Assembly (NCBI GenBank): GCA_023246885.1
Contig: JAHFHN010000047.1
Location: forward strand, 1-6,539
Reading direction: 5' to 3'
DNA length: 6,539 nucleotides
DNA from: Microcaldota archaeon
GTDB lineage: Archaea > Micrarchaeota > Micrarchaeia > Norongarragalinales > UBA8480
Under the pieces are notes generated by a model. The model saw nothing but the letters and a program-made list of their open reading frames with translations, ran no database searches and had not been told where the DNA came from. The translations under genes were made by a program, and so were the position numbers. Each line of letters starts with the position of its first letter. The first letter of the stretch is position 1. This document shows positions 1 to 4,788 of this stretch, piece by piece.

Positions 1-1029
1 TTCAATTATCTGTTTTGGCCTGAAGTCAAAATGTTTTTGAACAAGTTCCACTATTTTATCGTCTGAAATTTTACCGGTTCCAAAAGTATTTACAAAAATA
101 CCAAGCGGACGTGCAATTCCAATTGCGTAGGATACTTGCAATTCACATCTGTCCGCCAGCCCAGCTGCGACTATATTCTTAGCAACATAACGTGCCATAT
201 ACGCGCCGGATCGGTCAACTTTAGTGATACATTTGCCTGAAAAAGCCCCGCCACCGTGTGCACCTACTCCGCCGTAAGTGTCAACAATAATTTTTCTTCC
301 AGTTAATCCTGCATCTCCAGGTGGCCCGCCGATAACGAATCTGCCAGTTGAATTGATGAAATATTTAGTTTTTTCATCAATTAAATCCCCACAAACTGGC
401 ACGATTACTTTTTCTTGAATGTCTTTTCTAAGTTTTGCCATTTCTACGTCTGCAGAGTGATGCGCAGCAATTACAATTGCTTCAATTCGCTTGGCTTTAT
501 TATTTTCATATTCAAGCGTCACTTGAGATTTTCCATCTGGACGCAAATAAGGCAAAGTTCCATTCTTTCTAACTTCAGCAAGTTTTTTGGTTAATTTGTG
601 CGCTAGTGTAATTGGCAATGGCATTAGTTCAGGAGTTTCATTACTTGCATATCCGAACATTAGCCACTGATCGCCAGCTCCTTGCTCTTTATCCTCGCCT
701 TTTCCCTCGTCAACCCCAATAGCTATATCTGGAGATTGTTCGTGCAGTGTAACGATTACGCCTACATCGTCACAACAGAAACCGTACTCTGACTTATCGT
801 AGCCAATTTTTTTCAATGTCGCTCTTACAACGTCTTGAATATTTACATAGGCGGTTGTTCTAGCTTCCCCGCCAACCAACACTAAACCAGTTGTGCAAAA
901 AGTTTCTATACCTGCATGTGCGTCTGGGTCTTGCTTTAACATTTCATCGTAAATCCCATCTGAGATTTGATCTGCAATTTTATCAGGATGTCCCTCTGTC
1001 ACTGACTCTGATGTAAAGAAATGCTTCAT
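1..1029 (-). CDS. metK: S-adenosylmethionine synthetase, bacterial type (partial: C-terminus beyond left edge)
   Basis: Makes S-adenosylmethionine from ATP and methionine in the cytoplasm, releasing phosphate and pyrophosphate. The 343 visible codons align from residue 1 with bacterial MetK (E. coli about 384 residues), so roughly 40 C-terminal residues lie outside the window. Visible motifs: EGHPDKI with H14, D16 and K17; E55 in LVGGEA; the hexapeptide region GAGDQW at 117-122; [11 protein letters not shown]; the P-loop-like GGGAFSGK ending at K266; VDRSGAY; and [16 protein letters not shown]. Two signature positions deviate: W122 replaces the usual Gly after GAGDQ, and C267 replaces the usual Asp after GGGAFSGK. 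The catalytic His, Lys and Asp residues I can place are kept. Most archaea use the distantly related archaeal MAT, so a bacterial MetK here suggests transfer. Start: ATG at 1029, preceded by an AGGTGA site nine bases upstream. It is divergent from the HTH-CBS regulator gene. Confidence 0.96.
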   Translation of the reverse strand, partial: MKHFFTSESVTEGHPDKIADQISDGIYDEMLKQDPDAHAGIETFCTTGLVLVGGEARTTAYVNIQDVVRATLKKIGYDKSEYGFCCDDVGVIVTLHEQSPDIAIGVDEGKGEDKEQGAGDQWLMFGYASNETPELMPLPITLAHKLTKKLAEVRKNGTLPYLRPDGKSQVTLEYENNKAKRIEAIVIAAHHSADVEMAKLRKDIQEKVIVPVCGDLIDEKTKYFINSTGRFVIGGPPGDAGLTGRKIIVDTYGGVGAHGGGAFSGKCITKVDRSGAYMARYVAKNIVAAGLADRCELQVSYAIGIARPLGIFVNTFGTGKISDDKIVELVQKHFDFRPKQIIE

Positions 1030-1038
1030 TTTATTGGT

Positions 1039-1044
1039 TCACCT
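1039..1044 (-). promoter_or_regulatory. Shine-Dalgarno site of metK (AGGTGA)
   Basis: On the minus strand AGGTGA lies nine bases before the metK ATG. It matches the complement of the conserved archaeal 16S rRNA 3' end (core AGGAGGTGAT). It fixes the metK start and gives a spacing reference for two other genes in the window, at 2996 and 4010. Confidence 0.75.
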
Positions 1045-1066
1045 TAAAAGAATTTTTAGCTTTTTT

Positions 1067-1075
1067 TTTAAATAG
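1067..1075 (-). promoter_or_regulatory. Probable TATA box of metK
   Basis: The minus strand reads CTATTTAAA here, about 40 bases before the ATG. An archaeal start of transcription some 25 bases downstream of the box would leave a short leader that just includes the AGGTGA site. The region is AT-rich throughout, so the exact box is uncertain. Confidence 0.45.
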
Positions 1076-1082
1076 TTTTTAA

Positions 1083-1096
1083 CTAATCTTAATTAG
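1083..1096. promoter_or_regulatory. Small inverted repeat in the metK / HTH-CBS divergent region (candidate operator)
   Basis: CTAAT-CTTA-ATTAG is a perfect 5-base inverted repeat with a 4-base spacer. It lies between the TATA boxes of metK and the HTH-CBS gene, where a dimeric HTH regulator could control either promoter. In sequence this AT-rich, such a repeat can occur by chance. The operator role is inferred from position only. Confidence 0.2.
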
Positions 1097-1122
1097 CTAC
1101 CAAATAATTTAGCATAAATAAG

Positions 1123-1132
1123 TTTAAAAATA
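1123..1132 (+). promoter_or_regulatory. Probable TATA box of the HTH-CBS regulator gene
   Basis: TTTAAAAATA is centred about 35 bases before the ATG at 1163. Transcription starting about 25 bases downstream would give a leader of only a few bases. No GGTGA- or GGAGG-like site precedes this ATG, so the message is probably leaderless or nearly so. Confidence 0.45.
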
Positions 1133-1162
1133 TTTTTATCCCATAATTATTCCGTTAAGAAT

Positions 1163-1714
1163 ATGAGTTCACTGCCACTTCCAAGCGAATTGAAAACTGC
1201 ACGGCTATTAGCCGGACTAACGCAAGTTGAATTAGCTGCACAATCCGGAGTGTCGCAGTCAGTTATTGCTAAAATCGAAAACAACAAAGTTGATCCGGCA
1301 TATTCCACTGTTGCAAAACTTTTTTCCACACTTGAAAAAGCCAATAAAGGCGCTAAACTTGTCCTTGTGCGTGACGTAATGCACCGAAATATAGAAACCC
1401 TTGCGCCAAATGATTCGCTTATTCTAGCCTCTACAAAAATGCGTCGCCTAGGCGTTTCACAACTTCCAATTGTTAACAAAAACAAACTAGTCGGCTTAAT
1501 CTCAGAAAACGATATCCTAAATGCTATTGAAAATGGGGCAGACAAAACCACGCTTGTAAAGATCATCGCCTCTCCTGCTCCGCCGGTTATCAGTTCAGAT
1601 GCACCTGCCTCAGCTTTACAGTCTATATTGCGCTATTCACAAATCGTTTGTGTTATGGATAATAGCAAACTTGTTGGTGTAGTGACGCGTTCAGATCTCC
1701 TGACTGTTTTTTAA
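1163..1714 (+). CDS. HTH transcriptional regulator with C-terminal CBS pair (COG3620-like)
   Basis: Predicted cytoplasmic DNA-binding regulator of 183 residues. Residues about 8-62 form an XRE-type HTH: LTQVELAAQSGVSQSVIAKIE is typical of the recognition helix region. Residues about 68-122 are a first CBS motif (VRDVMHRNIETLAPNDSL, then LPIVNKNKLVGLISENDIL). Residues about 126-183 are a second, more divergent CBS motif ending in LVGVVTRSDLLTVF. A CBS pair forms a Bateman module that often binds adenine nucleotides or, in some archaeal proteins such as MJ0100, SAM or methylthioadenosine. This HTH-CBS layout is a known archaeal family of unproven target. The gene is divergent from metK across about 130 bases, which makes control of metK or self-control plausible, but that is inference. 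The 139-residue frame on the opposite strand is a shadow. Confidence 0.9.
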   Translation: MSSLPLPSELKTARLLAGLTQVELAAQSGVSQSVIAKIENNKVDPAYSTVAKLFSTLEKANKGAKLVLVRDVMHRNIETLAPNDSLILASTKMRRLGVSQLPIVNKNKLVGLISENDILNAIENGADKTTLVKIIASPAPPVISSDAPASALQSILRYSQIVCVMDNSKLVGVVTRSDLLTVF

Positions 1715-1766
1715 TTCCGTTTCGCATTTGTTTATTTGTTGGTATTAATTACAAAACGTGACTATT

Positions 1767-2342
1767 ATGCACAAAGACCATAAAGAAATTGCCAAATCAG
1801 TTGCGATTGGAATAGCCGCTATTCTGGTTACCTTGTTAGCAATTGAAGCGCTTTCTGTACTTGCGCCTAATATATATGGTGACGTGAAGACAACGGTAGC
1901 TCAATGGGGGGTTATTGGTGTTTTTGTTGGTGTTTTTCTAGGTTCAACTGCACTTCCTTTTCCAACTGACCTCCTTTTTGTAACCGCAATTAATTTAGCT
2001 CCGGACCTAAGCACAAAATTATTGTTCACTATAGTTGCAATTATTGCCGGCTTCCTCGGTGCCATTCTAAACTATTGGCTAGCGAGGGCCTTTCGCGAAA
2101 AATTAGTTTACCATTTTATAAATCCAAAACAATTAGAAGGCGCAAAAAAATGGTTCGACAAATACGGTCCGCTTCCGATTCTAATATTTGGAATAATTCC
2201 AGCTTCACCTATTTTTGATCCAATTACGTTCGTTGCAGGTTTAACTGGAATGAACTTCAAAGAATTTACGATTTACTCATTTGCCTCACGTGTACTGCAT
2301 TTTGCTGTACTCGCCTTAATTGCAGTTAAGGTTATCGTGTGA
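1767..2342 (+). CDS. YqaA/DedA-like (VTT domain) integral membrane protein
   Basis: Polytopic membrane protein of 191 residues. It resembles the YqaA branch (COG1238) of the DedA/VTT superfamily, whose better studied members are linked to lipid scrambling or membrane homeostasis; the substrate here is unknown. After a short charged N-terminus there are hydrophobic stretches near residues 10-31, 44-60, 82-105, 133-155 and 165-190. Family-like features: an early re-entrant segment containing ALPFPTDLLF; GFLGAILNYWLAR, matching the YqaA G-x-x-x-N-x-x-L-G-R region; and KKWFDKYGPLPILIFG followed by FDPITFVAGLTGMNFKEF. I prefer ATG 1767, because a GTGA sits five bases before it, over an in-frame GTG at 1758 that would add three residues. 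It is the first of four consecutive envelope genes on this strand. Confidence 0.8.
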   Translation: MHKDHKEIAKSVAIGIAAILVTLLAIEALSVLAPNIYGDVKTTVAQWGVIGVFVGVFLGSTALPFPTDLLFVTAINLAPDLSTKLLFTIVAIIAGFLGAILNYWLARAFREKLVYHFINPKQLEGAKKWFDKYGPLPILIFGIIPASPIFDPITFVAGLTGMNFKEFTIYSFASRVLHFAVLALIAVKVIV

Positions 2343-2352
2343 AGCCGCACAG

Positions 2353-2361
2353 TTTTTAAAA
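2353..2361 (+). promoter_or_regulatory. Possible TATA box of the lipoprotein gene
   Basis: TTTTTAAAA is centred about 40 bases before ATG 2397, just after the preceding stop codon. No Shine-Dalgarno-like site lies before that ATG, so a short-leader transcript from this box is a reasonable reading. The gap from the preceding gene is only 54 bases, so readthrough is also possible. Confidence 0.3.
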
Positions 2362-2396
2362 CTCTATTAGTATAACGATATCTGTTGAATATAATT

Positions 2397-2909
2397 ATGA
2401 AGCTATTTTCTCAACTATTATTACTATTTTCAGCTATAGCTTTACTTGGTTGCATTGGCGAGCCGGCAACGCAGACAATAATTTTTGATAATTACTCTAG
2501 CGACGCAGCTGGAATTTACTTTGAAAAACCGGCTAATTGGTCACCTCAATCTGATCCATTTCCCGGTACAATTCGTTTTGGTGACTTGAACTCATCCTCG
2601 TTTGCAGTCACACAAGTGCCCAATAGGACCGCCAGCGAATTTAAAAAAATAGCGCTAGAAAATTATGATTCTTTCAGCTCAAATAACGCGTTTTCGAACA
2701 TTTCAATGCGAGACACAACTATAGCCAACTTCTCAGCAATTGAAATATCGATGGATCAATCGATGGGCACACAAACCTTAGAAAGTTGGCTTTATGTAGT
2801 AAAAGATGCTGGGAAAAATCGCGTTGTTTACTTGGCTTTTACAACGAGCGATTCTAAAAACGGAAACGAAATACGGCAAAAAATTGTTGCATCCACTAAA
2901 ATTACTTAA
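2397..2909 (+). CDS. Predicted lipoprotein, PsbP/DUF1795-like
   Basis: Exported protein of 170 residues. The N-terminus MKLFSQLLLLFSAIALLGC is a lipoprotein signal peptide with lipobox LLGC. Lipid attachment to C19 would anchor the protein on the outer face of the membrane. The mature part has the look of PsbP/Mog1-like single-domain proteins: GIYFEKPANWSP near the start, an alternating strand pattern, a middle helix (RTASEFKKIALENY), and late strands in TLESWLYVVKDAGKNRVVYLAFTT. It has about six N-x-S/T sequons (NYS, NWS, NSS, NRT, NIS, NFS), as expected for a glycosylated archaeal surface protein. The fold assignment comes from pattern memory and the function is unknown. The start is ATG 2397, which places a compact signal sequence directly at the N-terminus. 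An upstream in-frame TTG at 2385 would add four residues and is less likely. Confidence 0.75.
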   Translation: MKLFSQLLLLFSAIALLGCIGEPATQTIIFDNYSSDAAGIYFEKPANWSPQSDPFPGTIRFGDLNSSSFAVTQVPNRTASEFKKIALENYDSFSSNNAFSNISMRDTTIANFSAIEISMDQSMGTQTLESWLYVVKDAGKNRVVYLAFTTSDSKNGNEIRQKIVASTKIT

Positions 2910-2935
2910 ATAAATTCGTAAACAATTATCAAAAG

Positions 2936-2946
2936 CTTTTTATATG
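2936..2946 (+). promoter_or_regulatory. TATA box of the fibre-protein operon
   Basis: CTTTTTATATG preceded by a purine/A-rich AAAAG (BRE-like) is the most archaeal-looking promoter in the window. Initiation about 25 bases downstream would give a leader of roughly 25-30 bases containing the GGTGAT site. This marks a separate transcription unit for the genes at 2996 and 4010. Confidence 0.6.
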
Positions 2947-2980
2947 TGATTTGGTTTTGCTTTACTCATAGGAATTATAG

Positions 2981-2986
2981 GGTGAT
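2981..2986 (+). promoter_or_regulatory. Shine-Dalgarno site (GGTGAT) that decides the fibre-gene start
   Basis: GGTGAT directly touches the first in-frame GTG (2987), too close for initiation. It sits nine bases before the second in-frame GTG (2996). Aligned to the same anti-SD register as metK, the spacing is 10 versus 9 bases, so GTG 2996 is the preferred start. Confidence 0.65.
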
Positions 2987-2995
2987 GTGTTTAAA

Positions 2996-3988
2996 GTGAA
3001 TATTCGTAGTGTTTTTCTTTCTTCTTTATTTTTCTTAACTTTTGTTAGTCTTGTTTTTGCTGCTCGTTTGCCAACTGATCAGAGTGACAACAATGCTTGG
3101 GGTACTGTTTTAAATGAATTCTTACAAGTGTCACATAACGGCACTGGTTATTTGAACAATGGTATAGTTAATGCTTCTAATCTTGGCCCTGGTTTTGCTG
3201 AAGGTATAAACACTACGTTTATTGCTAAGGGCGCGTTGAATCGTAGTCATTTGGGTCCTGATTTTGCTGAGGGTGTAAATGCTACTTTTATTGGTAAGGG
3301 TGCGTTGAATGCTACTCATTTGGGTCCGAATTTTCAAAGTGCGATTAATGCTACGTTTTTGGCGAGTAATGCTGTGAATGCTACTCATATTTTGGCTGAG
3401 GCTGTGACTGCAGCTAAGATTGCGCCTGGTGCCTTGAATCGTAGTCATTTGGGTCCTGATTTTGCTGAGGGTGTAAATGCTACTTTTATTGCTAAGGGCG
3501 CGTTGAATCGTAGTCATTTGGGTCCTGGTTTTTCTGAAAGTATTAACTCAACATTTATACAAAATGGTGCTGTGAATTCTTCTCATATCCAAAATATGGC
3601 GGTGAATTCTTCCCATTTAGGAACTTTTTCAGTTAATGCTTCGCACATTGGTACGAACGTTGTGAATGCTACGCACATTGCTTCAACTCTTAGTTTAGCA
3701 AGCAACGTTTCATTTGGACTCAATTCCACTCATAGCGGAACCACGGTATCATTAATACTGTTTGGTGCAGGAAACTGTGCTGCGGCTGGTCAAAGCGTGA
3801 CCTTTGGAACTCAATTCCCATCAGATCTCACTCCGAGGGTTATGTGTGCTACTCAGAATGGTGGGGATTTGTTGTGTTCCGTAACTGCGCTTTCTAATGT
3901 TGGCTTCACTGCGAGATGTATAAATGCTACTACTTCAGTTGAAACTGCTTCGGGTAACTTTTCATATATTGCCGTAGGAGTAAGGTAA
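2996..3988 (+). CDS. Secreted tail-fibre-like repeat glycoprotein (putative adhesin/stalk)
   Basis: Exported 330-residue protein. Residues 1-22 are a signal peptide ending SLVFA. Residues about 24-50 (RLPTDQSDNNAWGTVLNEF, then LQVSHNGTG) resemble the N-terminal 'N-x-WGT-x-LN' segment found before repeats in many phage- and bacterium-type fibre proteins. Residues 53-227 hold 11 decapeptides of pattern [IL]xxx[AIVS][VL]Nx[ST]H, five of them followed by a 13-residue unit like LGPDFAEGVNATF. Residues about 235-330 form a Cys-containing beta-rich C-terminal domain (VTFGTQFPSDLTPRVMCAT, then SNVGFTARC and FSYIAVGVR), similar in style to fibre-tip or H-type-lectin-like heads. About 20 N-x-S/T sequons occur in total, so dense N-glycosylation is expected. 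There is no C-terminal anchor. GTG 2996 is chosen from Shine-Dalgarno spacing; GTG 2987 would add three residues. The next gene starts 21 bases after the stop. An attachment role is inferred, not shown. Confidence 0.85.
   Translation: MNIRSVFLSSLFFLTFVSLVFAARLPTDQSDNNAWGTVLNEFLQVSHNGTGYLNNGIVNASNLGPGFAEGINTTFIAKGALNRSHLGPDFAEGVNATFIGKGALNATHLGPNFQSAINATFLASNAVNATHILAEAVTAAKIAPGALNRSHLGPDFAEGVNATFIAKGALNRSHLGPGFSESINSTFIQNGAVNSSHIQNMAVNSSHLGTFSVNASHIGTNVVNATHIASTLSLASNVSFGLNSTHSGTTVSLILFGAGNCAAAGQSVTFGTQFPSDLTPRVMCATQNGGDLLCSVTALSNVGFTARCINATTSVETASGNFSYIAVGVR
3236..3293 (+). repeat. 58-base direct repeat, copy 1
   Basis: Identical to 3434-3491 over 58 bases by eye, 198 bases (66 codons) apart and in frame. 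It encodes LNRSHLGPDFAEGVNATFI. Identity at third codon positions points to recent duplication or gene conversion inside the array. It overlaps a second exact match: 3218-3260 equals 3485-3527 (43 bases, offset 267, also in frame). Confidence 0.85.
3434..3491 (+). repeat. 58-base direct repeat, copy 2
   Basis: Second copy of the segment at 3236-3293. The base before it differs (C rather than G) and so does the base after it (C rather than G). It joins directly onto the second copy of the 43-base match, so this stretch is a mosaic of two upstream segments. Confidence 0.85.
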
Positions 3989-3990
3989 AA

Positions 3991-3996
3991 AGGAGG
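3991..3996 (+). promoter_or_regulatory. Shine-Dalgarno site (AGGAGG) of the anchored surface protein
   Basis: A full AGGAGG lies three bases after the fibre-gene stop codon. The first in-frame ATG (3998) is one base away, too close. Placing AGGAGG in the AGGAGGTGAT register gives 10 bases to ATG 4010, the same geometry as the fibre gene, so 4010 is preferred. Confidence 0.65.
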
Positions 3997-4009
3997 AATG
4001 TGGTTTTCA

Positions 4010-4753
4010 ATGAAAAATTTTCTTCCTTTCTTTTTTGTTTTTCTTTTACTGGGTGTTTCCCTAGTTGCTGCTGGTATGTATGGCCAGAAGTTGTACGGTG
4101 CTGGTTCGTATGGCATAGGTCAACAAGCCGCTGATGCTTCTGGTTCAAGTACTTCGGGCAGTTCGCCTTCATCTACTTCTACAACATCAACAACTTCAAA
4201 CGCTTCAACAACTCCGCCTGTTCAAGTTCCAGTTGTGAATTGGACTTCAACGCAAGAGGCTCCAATTGCAAGTGTTAATTCAACAACTGGTTACGCGGTT
4301 TTGCTTGCTCCGAGCGCACGTGTTCAAGTTACTGTTGAAAATGAAGTTCACTTTGTTGGTTTAGTTAATGTTACTGGTAATTCTGCGCTTCTAATTGTGC
4401 AAAGTGACCCGCAGTTGGTTACGCTTAATGTTAATGCAGAAAAGAAATTGGAGTTAAGCGGGGATAATTACTATGATTTATACCTTAAGCTAAATTCAGT
4501 TAGTAATGGGTCTGCTAGTTTTACCATAAAAACGATTCATGAATTAGTAGCTTCAGCTGCTTCTGGAACATCTGGAGCGAGTAATGTAACTGTGCCTAGT
4601 GATGCTGCTGGCTCTGATAAAGCTGCAGTTCCATCGTCGTCTGGGGCTAAGCCACCTGAGTTGCCTTTGCCTTTAATTGCAGTGGTTGTTTTAATTATTG
4701 CGGTAGTTGCGTATTATTTCTTGCAAAGTAATAAGAAGCAAAAAGGGCTTTAA
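4010..4753 (+). CDS. Surface protein with Ser/Thr-rich linkers and C-terminal membrane anchor
   Basis: Predicted exported, membrane-anchored protein of 247 residues. A signal peptide covers about residues 1-21. A short Tyr-Gly motif segment follows (MYGQKLYGAGSYG). About residues 45-70 are a Ser/Thr-rich low-complexity linker, likely O-glycosylated or extended. About 75-185 form a compact beta-strand-rich domain (VQVTVENEVHFVGLVNV, LIVQSDPQLVTLNV, YYDLYLKLNSVSNGSASFTI) of a style I recall from other DPANN surface proteins. A second Ser/Ala/Gly-rich linker follows, then a transmembrane helix at about 220-238 and a short basic tail (NKKQKGL) facing the cytoplasm. About six N-x-S/T sequons occur. 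It is translationally close to the fibre gene (21-base gap, own AGGAGG) and probably cotranscribed, so it may help anchor or present that protein; this is inference. An upstream in-frame ATG at 3998 would add four residues. Confidence 0.8.
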   Translation: MKNFLPFFFVFLLLGVSLVAAGMYGQKLYGAGSYGIGQQAADASGSSTSGSSPSSTSTTSTTSNASTTPPVQVPVVNWTSTQEAPIASVNSTTGYAVLLAPSARVQVTVENEVHFVGLVNVTGNSALLIVQSDPQLVTLNVNAEKKLELSGDNYYDLYLKLNSVSNGSASFTIKTIHELVASAASGTSGASNVTVPSDAAGSDKAAVPSSSGAKPPELPLPLIAVVVLIIAVVAYYFLQSNKKQKGL

Positions 4754-4756
4754 AGT

Positions 4757-4785
4757 ATTTTTTTTCTTTTTAAATAGTTTTTTTT
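4757..4785 (+). terminator. T-rich terminator after the surface operon
   Basis: Runs of eight and five T (4758-4771) and of eight T (4778-4785) follow the stop codon on the plus strand. Oligo-T tracts are the usual intrinsic terminator in archaea. The 35-base gap is convergent with FEN1, which has no comparable tract in its own direction. Confidence 0.6.
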
Positions 4786-4788
4786 AGT

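Larger units (their letters stand above)
3152..3676 (+). repeat. Coding decapeptide / 13-residue repeat array within the fibre gene
   Basis: Eleven decapeptides in order: LNNGIVNASN, IAKGALNRSH, IGKGALNATH, LASNAVNATH, ILAEAVTAAK, IAPGALNRSH, IAKGALNRSH, IQNGAVNSSH, IQNMAVNSSH, LGTFSVNASH, IGTNVVNATH. A 13-residue unit follows units 1, 2, 3, 6 and 7, giving 23-residue super-repeats; units 4, 5 and 8-11 have none. All units except the fifth carry a sequon at positions 7-9, and each 13-residue unit carries one at its end. Confidence 0.85.

Noticed and set aside
1030..1162. SAM riboswitch ahead of metK
   Set aside because: Only a leader of perhaps 15 bases is predicted, too short for a riboswitch, and no paired-stem structure with conserved loops was visible upstream of the start.
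1147..1566. 139-codon open frame on the minus strand over the HTH-CBS gene
   Set aside because: It lies antisense to a clear HTH-CBS protein, shows no family motif, and its composition is that of a shadow frame.
3131..3517. 128-codon open frame on the minus strand across the fibre gene
   Set aside because: It is the antisense reading of the repeat array, so its own product is repetitive (units like MTTIQRALSNKSSIYTLSKI). The plus frame has a signal peptide, an SD site and a folded C-terminal domain.
3152..3676. CRISPR-like or phage tail-fibre gene of a provirus
   Set aside because: The repeats are in-frame protein repeats, not spaced identical units. No other phage gene lies nearby, and the protein has a signal peptide and dense sequons, so a cellular surface protein fits better.
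3853..4172. Two minus-strand frames of 80-87 codons at the fibre/anchored-protein junction
   Set aside because: Both cross the junction of two well-supported plus-strand genes, have no recognisable motif, and would run antisense to the SD site at 3991.
4754..4788. Bidirectional terminator for the surface operon and FEN1
   Set aside because: The T tracts run only on the plus strand. The minus strand in this gap is A-rich and offers no T tract to stop FEN1 transcription.
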